From Nectonema munidae (taxonomy: Eukaryota > Nematomorpha > Nectonematoida > Nectonematidae), in contig JAUIRK010000879.1 in the NCBI GenBank assembly GCA_030549495.1, positions 186,001-250,000 of the forward strand: a stretch of 64,000 nt of DNA, in the 5' to 3' direction. Positions within the stretch are counted from its first letter, which is position 1, and every line of letters starts with the position of its first letter. Positions 23,344 to 33,899 of this stretch are shown here, in pieces. Both the position numbers and the translations under genes were made by a program. The notes below the pieces were generated by a model. That model did no database searches. It had not been told where the DNA came from and saw only the letters and a list, made by a program, of their open reading frames with translations.

Positions 23344-23463
23344 TCCCAATGCACCCATTTGGGAACATAAGTAATTTCATATTTGTCTGCTTTTTTCAAT
23401 GACTTTGAATATAAATCGTCTGCGTTTTTTAGATATCGTCTGATTTCTATGGTACTTAATGGG
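23344..23463. mobile_element. TTAA MITE, left end lost
   Basis: The right end is TTAATGGG followed by TTAA at 23464-23467. The interior shares TTCATNTTTGTCTGC, CAATGACTTTGAATATAAATC and TTTTAGATATCGTCTG with the two full 130-bp copies at 24732 and 33030. The left terminal repeat is replaced by SINE tail sequence. Confidence 0.7.
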
Positions 23464-23553
23464 TTAAAAAAGTATTTTTTACCAGAATTATCAAGATAAC
23501 AATTACGTATACGATTGCTTATGCTTTTGACTAAAACGCCTTTTTACAACTTA

Positions 23554-23683
23554 CCCTTTCGTGACCAGTGTATCATATATGATACATAAACAATTTTATT
23601 TTCATCTGCTTTTTAAAATAGTTTTGTATATGAATCTTCTGCTTTCTAATAAATATCGTCTGATTTTTCTGGTCACGAAAGGG
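23554..23683. mobile_element. 130-bp MITE, divergent relative
   Basis: Terminal inverted repeats CCCTTTCGTGACCAG and CTGGTCACGAAAGGG are perfect. An inner palindrome TATCATATATGATA lies near the left end. The interior resembles the CCCATTTA MITEs (TCATCTGCTTTTT, AATATCGTCTGA). Flanks are TTA on the left and TTATTAA on the right, close to a TTAA duplication. The exact length equals that of the other family, which points to piggyBac-type mobilisation. Confidence 0.75.
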
Positions 23684-23918
23684 TTATTAATTTATGAACA
23701 AGTACTTTCACTTCCAAAATTTTGGACAAACTTATAGCAGTACTAAGATGCTTTAATTCCGATCATATTGGTATGAAATTTCATAAAAAAATTTATGGGG
23801 GTGGACGTGGGGGAAGGAAGATTTCTCCCACGCGATTTATTTCCCCTTTTTGAGGGAAGATTTTTTCCCTCTCACCTATCGAGAGACGCAAGCGATACAC
23901 TGGAGATTGCTTCAAACA

Positions 23919-24055
23919 TGATAACGAAATTGCACATGAAGTTTTTTTGTGAAATCTTCTACATGAAAAGTCATGGGCCCGCTCTACAGAGATGCCTTTT
24001 GCAAACAAGAAGAACTGCCACGAAACGAGAAGAGTGGGGAAAAAGGATTTGTAAC
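23919..24055. repeat. Dispersed repeat, copy A
   Basis: About 130 bases starting at GATAACGAAATTGCACATGA and ending at GGAAAAAGGATTTGTA recur at 30615-30745 with few differences. The repeat is less AT-rich than its surroundings. No coding identity found. Confidence 0.7.
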
Positions 24056-24342
24056 CAAGCTCGTGCAAGAAATAGCCCTCCCGTAGGTTTATGATAATAA
24101 AAATTTAGCATAAAAATATTTACCGAGTATAGAATCATCAACTTGCTGATTATTACTCTGTAGGTTGTAAATTTGTTCCTTTGTTTCTCCCTGTGATCCA
24201 TGCCTCAGGATAGATAACATTTGGAAGAAAAGATACGGCGAAAACAGATAGTTTTTTTCGACTTTTCCATTTTCTAAGATTTTCTGGAAGAATCGTATTG
24301 CAAATTGATTTGAATAATCTAGAATGTAATTGAATAAAGATA

Positions 24343-25073
24343 AATGACTACCCTTATCAGCTTACATAAAAGATGTCTTTCAAGAGCCCACACGACTACA
24401 TGTGTAGTTTTTTCAAAATTTAGCAACAAAACATGTAAAAATCGATATAAACCAATTGGGCAAGTATCAAAAAATATATATATTTACATTAAATTAATGA
24501 ATAAAGTATTTTGTATAAACTTACATAAAAAATGTCTTCGAAAGCTCACTTAACTACATCTGTAGTTTTTTGAAATGTGCCAACAAACATGAAAACACTG
24601 ATTTAGAACACATAGTAAATATACAAAAAATATAATTGCAAGATTTCTTAACCTTTTTATAGATTCGCACCTTATTGATTTTGATCTTAAACTCACACGC
24701 CTGCTTAACTGCATATGTAGTTTTATCTTAACCCATTTACAACCAAGCAAAGCAGACGATATCTAAAAAAACGCAGACGATTTATATTCAAAGTCATTGA
24801 AAAAAGCAGACGAAGATAAAATTACTTATGTTCCCAAATAGGAACATTGGTCGTAAATGGGTTAAACTCACACGCCTGCTCAACTACATATGTAGTTTTT
24901 TGATTAATATTTTTGAAATAAAAATGCAAATTTTGTTTTCACCGTGATAAGGGCTTCTTCTGATATATTTACTTCAACTTTTCAAGTTTGACATTTTTCG
25001 TGTTTCTTAATGTACACATATGAACATTCAAATTGTGTTTTCTACATATGTAGTTTAGTGGGCTGATAAGAGT
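24343..25073. repeat. Palindrome-rich repeat with inverted ends
   Basis: The palindrome AACTACATATGTAGTT, or a one- or two-base variant, occurs at about 24400, 24552, 24707, 24883 and 25047. It is often preceded by GCTCAC or CTCACACGCCTGCT. The ends carry inverted words (CCCTTATCAGC near 24351; GCTGATAAGAG near 25059), as in a DNA transposon with internal tandem growth. A 130-bp MITE has landed inside it. Confidence 0.65.
24732..24861. mobile_element. 130-bp TTAA MITE (full copy)
   Basis: Flanked by TTAA at 24728-24731 and 24862-24865. Terminal inverted repeats CCCATTTACAACCAA and TTGGTCGTAAATGGG. An inner palindrome GTTCCCAAATAGGAAC lies near the right end. TTAA targets and CCC/GGG termini are the hallmark of piggyBac-mobilised elements (known of the family). 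It has no coding capacity. Confidence 0.85.
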
Positions 25074-25079
25074 TAATAA

Positions 25080-26810
25080 CATTCTTTCATGACTATGGAA
25101 GGCAGCATGACTGGAAAATGCTGCCCAACACCGAGTGAACTAATTGCTAGGCGGAGAAGCGTTACCTGCTCAAATATTGTGCGAGCGAGAGGGTGCGATT
25201 TCGATAAATACTCCTTTTTCCGAATACGTTAAAACAATTTGCGAAAGTAAAAAGTATTGAGTGTCTTACCTAGGCTAGCACTTGGCTTCGCTTCCCATTT
25301 TGAAAGTCCTGAAAAATGAGAAATCGTTAAAGGAAAAAATTTGCATTTTATCAAAATTTTATTTTTCTCATACCTGCAAAGAAGAGGACTATTTGAAGCA
25401 GGACGAAAACCTAAAATAGTATCGCGATTTACAATTTGCTTCTTGTAAAGATACGTGAAAGAAGAGAGGGAAAAGCTTCTAACACACATTCTACAAAATG
25501 AGAGCATTCTACTTTTAAATAGTTACTCTGGTTTTGTAACTTCATTGTCAATTACAGTGAAATATTTCATAGCTTTTTCCCGCCCAGCGATTCTCTAGTA
25601 TAAAATATCTGAACGAATAAAATGACATCACTCTGGCTTTCTTCAGAGTGAATCAACGATGCAAGAGAAATGAGGAGGAGGTAAATGTGATCATTATTTT
25701 GGGTCATGGTAATCGTGTTTGAGCAAGACCGAATCGTGGAAAATGTATTGTTAATTTTTATTTGAATGCAAGTTTTAGTTGCTACTTTCATTTTCAGTTT
25801 TACTCATTTGGGCTAAATTTCTTCACCTTTATTAAAAATAATAACAAATGGCACTTGTTTACTTTCCTCTTCTCCCTCCTCTCACCTAAAAAGACATTTT
25901 CTGCTTAACTTTACGAAAAATAAAAAAAATTTTTGTAAATTTTAGAAAAAAATTGAAAAAAAAAAATTATTTTAAATTTTTTAAAAAATATTATTAAATA
26001 TTGAGTTATCACATTTGTAAAATAAGAGTGAAAACCTTGAATCAACTATTTTTTTCTACTATTTCCTATTTTTCAATTTTTTTTTAAAATTTTCTATAGA
26101 ATAGGTGATTAAATATTTAAGCTTTTTTTGCAAAAGATAAAAATTAAAATGGGTCAGGCTAAAACATGCATTTGTGATTTTTACGCGCAAAAAAGTGGAG
26201 GTGTTTTATCCCGATTCAATAAAAATTGAAAAAAAATTTCATAATAAATTTCGATTTTAAAAACCAAAATTTGCAATTTATATTTCTTTTCAGAAACAAA
26301 TTTTTTTACTTAATTTTTTTTTTATAATTTTTCAAATATTAATTTTTTCAAATATCACTAACAGACTTTTTTGAGTTGTAGAACTCCTGATAAAATTCCT
26401 TTTAGGATTTTTTCAATGTTGAATTAACTTCTATGCAAAGATAGAAATTTTGTTCTTTAAAATATTATCAAGGAGAAACTAATTATAACGGGCCACTGTT
26501 TGATATTTTTATCTATAATAATTTTTACTTTTTATAATTTTAAACTAGCATATTTTTCAAAAAATTCTTTTTCTTTTTATAACTAAAGCATTGAAAGTAT
26601 AGGAACAATTATTGAAATAAGTTAAAATTTTTTCACTACAAAGTCAAAAAATGCGATTTTTTACGTCAAAAATTGTTTGTTCAAAATTCATGCGATTAAG
26701 CATATATCATACGAGCATACATTTTTTGTGTTAATTGTGATTTCATCGCATATCTCGTCAATTGTGTAGTCTCATAATAACGAAAAGGGAAGGGTTAAGG
26801 GTTAGGGAGA
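25080..26810. other. AT-rich sequence, no gene confirmed
   Basis: Two minus-strand open stretches (25507-25229 and 25791-25567) were inspected as possible serpin 5' exons and rejected. From 25900 to 26700 the DNA is nearly pure A/T with no signal. Confidence 0.4.
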
Positions 26811-26814
26811 GAAG

Positions 26815-27020
26815 TTATAGTTAGTGCGCTTGCTTGGTGGAGAAATAGAAAATGTAGGCGTACCTTTGAGTTGAGCATTTTGGAGATGAGCAGCAGCACT
26901 TCGTCCAAAGAAAGGATACGAAATAAGGAATATGGTGACGGCCTTTTATACGCACAACTCTCGGCTCAAAACAGCGCGCAAGGATACCTCCAAACGAAAG
27001 AATTGTATGGGTAATTTTGT
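26815..27020. other. GC-richer island of unknown nature
   Basis: A patch with much higher G+C than its surroundings (words GGTGACGGCC, CTCGGCTCAAAACAGCGCGC). The minus strand has a short Cys-containing open frame. It could be a promoter-proximal region or a repeat; nothing decides this. Confidence 0.25.
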
Positions 27021-27860
27021 TTGCAGGAAGTAACAAAATTTGCTATTTTCTTATAAAACCCATTAAACAGAGATAGGGTAGCATTGATGACAGGTATGAA
27101 TACTGTTACGTGGATGGATAGCAAGACCGTTTTACTAAGCAAACAAACTAAAGGGAAGAAAGATACGACTAACTGTGTCTATAGACGAAATTTCACGAAT
27201 CGAAGAAAGCAAGTTGTTACTTAGGAAGAAAGTATACGCGCATACTGGAAATTATATGAATACACGACAAATCGTTGTCTATATTTACTCTTGTGAAGAA
27301 AAAATACGTCGAAACAGTGAGAAAATTTATCATATAAAAAAGACATCCCCTATTTCTCAACGGTAATGTGTATAATAAGGAAATATATATTTAGGTAAAC
27401 AACAAAAGACATTAAAAAGTTTATCAGTGACTTGGCAAGACGACGGGAGACAAGACAATTAAATGTATAGAAAGTATAGGTAACATACAAAGTATAGCCT
27501 TTGCCAGACATAAAATATATCTAAATTTTAATATAAAATTTATTATTGATTATATTAATTAATCAATGAAATTAATAATTATATTATCATAAAATTATTA
27601 ATTTTGATTGACTCGATAAAAACAACTTCCAATAGAAATTATTTAAAGAAAATTTGAATCGCTTCTATAAGGGTACTACTAAAAAATGATATATAATCTT
27701 AAAAAAAATGGGAAATTTTGTCAGCTGGAAAGTATATATGTTCAAAAACATAACACTAAAGAGTACGTATTTTGATTTGTTTTATTCAAAAAAGTCCACT
27801 GTTGTTTTGACATAAAACTATTAGGAGATTATTATCTAAGTATCCTCAATATATTTGCTA
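27020..27860. other. AT-rich sequence, no gene seen
   Basis: No element or gene recognised. Short phrases such as GTATAGGTAACATACAAAGTATAG (27475-27495) are locally repeated. Confidence 0.4.
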
Positions 27861-27879
27861 AAGGTAAATGCAAAGGTAC

Positions 27880-28017
27880 CGTGGGTGTGTTTTCATTGAC
27901 AAGGCACTGATGTACGGCTTATGTCAAACTATGAACAAATTGGTATCGATGAGGAATCGAACCCAGAGGCTTCCGTGCTGAGTCCATCATCTCAACCAAC
28001 CAATCTACAGCTATCTT
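27880..28017 (-). mobile_element. tRNA-derived SINE, second family
   Basis: On the minus strand the head reads TTGGTTGGTTGAGATGATGG (A-box-like) followed by GGTTCGATTCC, a perfect B box (plus strand 27953-27963). The body after the head ends around 27880. The cloverleaf is incomplete, and the body differs from the SINE at 23.2 kb, so this is a separate family or a diverged copy. Confidence 0.6.
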
Positions 28018-28019
28018 CT

Positions 28020-29840
28020 AAATTAATATTAAATGCTCCCTATACTTAGCGAAGCGTTTTCCAAGAGTTTATATTGGCTAGTTTAAAATATACTCTTCAA
28101 AGTTCAATAATAATCCAAATTTAAGAATTTTTCCATATTTTTAAGATACTTGCAATAAATTTTAAAAAATAAGGGTTTGGGTAAGAGTACGTTAATATAA
28201 ATTGAAATTTAATTATCTTTTTAAGGAATCAGTTGAAGTAATAAAACTAAATTAAAATAATTTAATTTAAACTTGTGTTTAAATACATAAACATATAGAT
28301 AATTTTACATTTTAAGAGTCAGTGGAAGTCTATATTCTTTTGCAAATTTAGTTACTTGTTTTAAAATAAGATGACAAACTTAAATGAAAAAGACAAACCA
28401 GTTAGTGAAAAATTGTCTTTATTCAAAAATTTGTACTTTCACATTTTAAGGATTAGTTGTATATTATAACATTTTTTGTCTCTTCTCTTCAATTTTTCAT
28501 TAAGAAGATATTGTATTTTTAGGTTAACAAAAAATGCTATTTATAAGATAAAAGAGTATACTCTTACATTTAAGGGTCAGTTCAGTGGGGGTCAATGTGT
28601 ACTTCAGCTGAAAAAAGATTCTCTTTCATAATTTTAAGAGTTTGTTAAGGTTAATGTAACATTTTGTGTACCGTTCAATGTTTATAGGAAAGTTTCATTG
28701 AATTTAATATTGTTCTTTTGTCGTTTATAATTTTCAGACATCATAATGAGTTATGTGAGTGACAATAAAACATCATATCGATACTTTGTGTGATGTTTGT
28801 TTAGGCAGTTTTAACGTTTTGAACTCGAATCAGAACTTGTCGTGTGAATGGACGTCTACTTGAGCGTACTAAAATTAAAATTAAAATTAAAAACCTCAAT
28901 TTTTGAATTAGTTTGCCCCAAATTTGAAATGGAATTGTGATGAGCAAATATTTGAAGATTTATTTTCATTTCAACTTGTGTAAGAATTTCCAAGATATGT
29001 CTAGTTCTTAAAATGTTATTCTGAAAATGCGCTTCGCATTTTAGAAGTGGATTTAACAATTCAGATACAATTCTATTTTTATATCGTAATAAGCTCGGCA
29101 CACACAGAAGTTTAATCGATTTATAAGAGATATTTAGCATTGAGAGCATATACATGAGTGGTTATCACATGTTTGTTACATCCACTTGTGATAAAAGTGG
29201 ATAAAAAACCTCCCCTGGCCGTATAAGTCCAGAGCAGTCTTGTAGTGTTTGACTCAACGAATTTGATGCAAATTATGGACATATTAAAAATGACTGCCTA
29301 TGAATTTGGAAATATCTACCCGTATTGACCATGAGGTCTTTAATCTTATTCCTACAAGATTTTTACGAAGATATCACAAAAACATGAAACAACAGGAGAA
29401 AAAAATATTTGGACATTTATCACTTTTTAAAAAATTAAATTGAAAATTAAATTGATTGAAGAAAAATCAGTGTTTAGAAAAGAAGTGAACTACGGAAAAT
29501 TTTTTCTTTAATGGAATATTTGGAAAATCGTGGAAAAAGAAGGAATGATACAGAAATGAAAAACACAAAGACTAAACTAAATAGTTTTTCAAATGAATCA
29601 GACTATTCATTTTCATTTTGAATAACTTTTATTTAAAACAAGAATACTTTTTTACAATACAAAAATGAGAAAAATCTTCAAAGTTCATTAAAAAACGCAG
29701 AAAATCTTGTAAAACTCCAAAATTAATTCAGTATAAGAATGACATATACAAGAATTTTGAGAAACAAAACAAACAATTATGCAAAAGTTATGCGATTTAT
29801 ATAGGGAACAAAATTTAGTTTTTTTCAAACTACTTTCAAG
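28020..29840. other. AT-rich sequence, no gene confirmed
   Basis: A TTTTAAGRGTCAGT-like phrase recurs near 28310, 28445, 28563 and 28637, a weak ~120-base periodicity. A minus-strand frame of 99 residues (29155-28856, with LRYKNRIVSELLNPLLKCEA) is unrecognised; it may be an element remnant. Confidence 0.3.
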
Positions 29841-30614
29841 TTTATACATAATAAATTAAGATTTTTTTGTTTACACTATCCTTGAGATTAAATATAAAAA
29901 GTTGTATGAATTCCATTGAGTTTTTATTAAAATTTGGATATTTCAAATTGAAAACATACAATGCTACAAACATAACAATAAAAATATTCAAAAAACAATC
30001 ACATTTACATATTATATTGCCATCATTATACAAATGAAAAGTGTCTTTTTTGTTCGAAGTTATACAATTATTTCCCAAAATGAAAACGGGTGCAGATGGT
30101 AGGGTTGATATTTTGCTTTCAAAGTATAGCAAATCATCAAATTTTTTTCTTAGATTGTTTGCTAAAGCAAATGATGATGACATCAGCTTTAATTCTTAAA
30201 TGTATTAAAATAAAGTAAGTTTAGAATAACATTTTATTACTTAGAGCAAACCTTGTTCCCGTGCTTGAAAAATCTCAATGTCTCGAACTTCATTTTATAA
30301 AACAGATGAGTTTTCTTACTTCTTCTCAACCAAATACTCGCTGTATTTGAGCAAACTATCACCCAAACAAAACTTCAAATTAAGGTTAGGCATCTTGGGC
30401 TTTAATCTTTTGAACTCTGTTAACGTCTAAAAAATACTTTTTTAAGACTTTTGAACCTGTTTTTCTTCCTGAAGAAATGGGTACATTTCTAAAATTTCTT
30501 CTATTGGTTTTTTTCAACCACTATTTGTCTTTGTCTTTGAAAGAATGTGATGTCAATTCTGAAAAAACTCCATTTTCAACTCTATTTTCTATATTCTTCT
30601 TATACTCTTATACG

Positions 30615-30745
30615 GATAACGAAATTGCACATGAAGTTTTTTTATGAGATCTTGTACATGAAAAGTCAAGGGACCGCTCTACAAAGATGGCTTTTGCAAA
30701 CATGATAAGAACTGCCACGAACCGAGAAGAGTAGGGAAAAAGGAT
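30615..30745. repeat. Dispersed repeat, copy B
   Basis: Nearly identical to 23919-24055 over about 130 bases, from GGATAACGAAATTGCACATG to GGGAAAAAGGATTTGTA. It lies within the span of the minus-strand transposase-like element, so it probably inserted there. Confidence 0.7.
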
Positions 30746-33029
30746 TTGTATATAGTGGGACTTATGTCAAAAAAATTTCCAAAGAGTATAAGTTTTACAT
30801 TACATTCAAAACTTGTTTCTTTGATTTCATTCTTTTTTCTTTTTTTTCCTATAACTTCTTTTATGTTCTTATCACAAAAGTTACATTCCTTGTCCCATTT
30901 AAACTTGATTTTTTCTTTCCAGTAAATCTAAATATGTAATCTTTAAGTCTAAATCTAAAAATCATAAAATTTAAATACTTTAGCAGAAGAAATAGGAAGT
31001 CCAGATTCTTTAGCTATCTTAAATGAAGCATATATCATTTTTAATATGTCTAAAGAAATTACTTACATTCCATTTTTAAATTGGAAAAATAGGTGCATAA
31101 CGTATACACCAATCGAGTAACATCTTTTTTAACCAGTTTTTCTTCGTTATCCAGTTTATCCAAAATGGACTTTCTGTTTATGATTTCTTGGAAATTTTCA
31201 TTTTTTAGCCATAAACTTTTTTGGCCAGGTTTACTTCTCATCCTTCTTGTTGTAAGTACTTTGCATTTGTTGTAGATTTAAATCACTTGATGAATGCATC
31301 TGTGTTGTTTCGTTTTTTAGAACGCAAGTCTCAATGATCTTAATTTAAATGATTTTCTGCTCCTCTAGACAAAGGATATTACTTTCTTTAAGTCGACAAA
31401 CTCTTCCATGTCATAATCTTAATATTTCAGAAAATACGCATCTTTTGGCAAATTAGATATGTCCTCAACACTTCGAAGTATGAAATTGTACATCACTGGC
31501 GACTCATATATATTTTTTTAGTGCACTCATTAAACATTATAATTAAACTGAAAAAAAATTTCCAAACCATTTATTCGTCTATATAACAGCAGTATATAAA
31601 GATTGTAATATTGGATAAAAAGATTAATAAAAAAGATAATTATAAAAATATACAAGTATTAAAAATTTTAGAAGCTTTGTGATTTACTAGTTTTTTAAAA
31701 TCAACAATTGAAGGTTTTTTGCCGTTTTTCAAAGAATATGAATAATAATGCCTACCAAAGTATTCAAAATTTTGTCACAAAAAAGGGATCTTCCTTCAGA
31801 AATGAAACAATTTAAAATTTTCTTAAAACTCAGTTCAAAATTAGTGTCAAATGTTAGAACACAATTAGAAGTACGACATTCAACCTCCATATAAATAACT
31901 GATGCATAACTCTCTATAAAAAAATCTGTTGATTTTAAAAAAAAATGAAGCAATGATGAGATATCTTTAACGAAAAATTGAAAATCTATATTTTTAAGCT
32001 GTTGACCTTTGCATTAATAATTGAAAAATTTTCTGATGATCTATAATATTATTGATGATGCGTAACAAGGGATTTCAATATATATTAATATTATTTTAGT
32101 TCTAAGAAATAGCTCTTTAAATTAATTATGCTTACCCTCAAATCTAATTGTTTGCAAATTATAAAAAGGTACCAAACTGTGTGATTTGTTTAGGATAATG
32201 TACAAGATTGTGAAACTTAGGTTTTATATGTTCTTCAGAAAACATACTATTATATTTGTGTAAAAATGATTCTATCAACTCTTCTAAATATTTAACATAA
32301 CCTAAGTCCAGCCTTGGGGAGGAAATGATTGATAAAATATTCAAAAAATCCAATAAACTCCTCAGACCTCTTCATTTTCAGGCACGTAGTCACCAATAAA
32401 AAGTAGTAGAAATCTTTCAAAGCATCATATTTGAGCTGCTGTTTGTTTAATTTTGAGTTTTTTTATTTTTATATACCAAAATCTACACTTTTAAAAGAAA
32501 ATTGGCTTATTATGGCATTCAAATCAATTAATGAAAAATATTTTTTTTATGAGATAAGATATAACATTTTCAAGTAAGTAGCACAAAACTCCTTCAAACA
32601 CGTCATGACATGTCCAAGGGTAATCCTTCTATTATGTGAAAAATGCAACTTGAGAGGTGATCAAAATTTAGCTCCATATGATCTAGAAACATTTATGCTT
32701 TCAAGTACATTCTCTACTTGTGAATTATAAGATTTGGTAGTTTGTAAAACTAATTTATCACCAACAAATTCGGTTTTAAGAGCGTTTTGATCAACCATGC
32801 TAAATCTACAAGGTCTCATTGCGTTAAAACATTCCATAAAACCTCCAATTTGATATAATGCAAGATTGACACCAATTATGGCACTAACAGTACCACACAA
32901 TTTGAATTTTCTATATTTTGTTTGAAACGCAAAGCCTTCTTTTCCAAGAACTTTAATATCGTCAATTAACGGCTCTAAATTTTTTTCTAATCCTGCAACC
33001 GTTATAGGAGTTGACATGCACAAAATTAA

Positions 33030-33159
33030 CCCATTTAGGACCAATGTTCCTATTTTGGAACATAAGTAATTTCATCTTCGTCTGCTTTTTTCAATGACTT
33101 TGAATATAAATCGTCTGCGTTTTTTTAGATATCGTCTGCTTTGCTTGGTCTTAAATGGG
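33030..33159. mobile_element. 130-bp TTAA MITE nested in transposase
   Basis: TTAA at 33026-33029 and 33160-33163. Terminal repeats CCCATTTAGGACCAA and TTGGTCTTAAATGGG. Inner palindrome GTTCCTATTTTGGAAC near the left end. The flanking coding remnant continues on both sides (GSHLCFIQPL before, ILCMSTPIT after), so the insertion site is clear. It is inverted relative to the copy at 24732. Confidence 0.85.
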
Positions 33160-33899
33160 TTAAAGGCTGAATAAAACACAAGTGAGATCCAAACTGAGGA
33201 GGAATGTTGCCCAAAACCATATAAAAGCAACTCACTTTAACTTCTTTTACTTTGGTCCTTATTGAATTTGACAAAACAATTTCGCCATAGTACAAAAGTA
33301 TTTTTAAAGGAAATAAAAAAAATCTGTCAATAAGTTTTCAGTAAAAGAAAGTTTAAAATATCATTGTATGATCAAATATTTTTCAATGCTTCTAAAATTG
33401 GTATACATATTGGAATCTACATTTATTAGTGGAACTTGGATATTGACTCAATAAAATCTCAACAGGTGAAACAAGCGTCAAATTAGATTTTATATAAGAA
33501 TTTAAGATAGAAACATCATTAAAAATCTCATCAATTTGGCCTTTGATAGTCAAAGAATCATCAAGGCAAGGAAAAACTTTTCTTTTTTTAAAGCCATGTT
33601 TTTGAAGTGATATTTCTTGGTATACTTTTTTTACTGAGATTTTGAGATGAAAAGTTTTCATTCTCTTCGTTACATTGCAAAATCTGCTCAGTAAAATCTC
33701 TACTTGATTTTTCCAAATTACCAAAGTTACTAGAATGCTTTCTTTTTACATGTTTAAGATATCAATTTATAAATAAGCTCTCAATTGAAAAATTAGATCC
33801 ATTCTCGTGAATCAACGTATAATGTTTTATTAGCTTTGTATGGGTCATTAAATTTAAAGGGCAAAAAACATTGTTTCCAGATTAGTTCTAAAAAAAGAC

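Larger units (their letters stand above)
29842..33724 (-). mobile_element. Broken zinc-finger transposase-like element, copy 2
   Basis: The same protein family as at 1.84-3.28 kb, read on the minus strand. N-terminal part at 33724-33392 (IKSNLTLVSPVEILL). Then a block near 33300-33170 (YYGEIVLSNSI, GNIPPQFGSHL), interrupted by a 130-bp MITE. After it: LEPLIDDIKVLGKEGF and YQIGGFMECFNAMRPCRF (33044-32661). CHDVFEGVLCYLLEN lies near 32610, and LDFLNILSIISSPRL with IKPKFHNLVHYPKQI at 32353-32159. A likely splice donor (CGATTTGAGG, GTAAGC) follows near 32135. Frames at 31953-31729, 31241-31059 (LWLKNENFQEI) and 30183-29842 (YVFNLKYPN) may be its C-terminal parts. Unlike copy 1 it has YYGEI where copy 1 has FYDDF. 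Several frame breaks. Confidence 0.6.

Noticed and set aside
25374-25478. A minus-strand segment with acceptor and donor (CAG, GTATGA) reading FTYLYKKQIVNRDTILGFRP, reminiscent of the serpin N-terminal FxLYKxxxxxNxxFSPxS motif.
   Set aside because: Its phase does not fit the next serpin exon, the small following exon-like piece (25308-25270) brings a stop, and key FSP wording is missing. It may still be a decayed first exon, but the evidence is too thin.
25567-25791. Minus-strand frame with a hydrophobic run (YLLLISLASLIHSEES) resembling a signal peptide upstream of the serpin.
   Set aside because: No donor site joins it in phase to any serpin exon, and hydrophobic runs are frequent by chance in AT-rich DNA.
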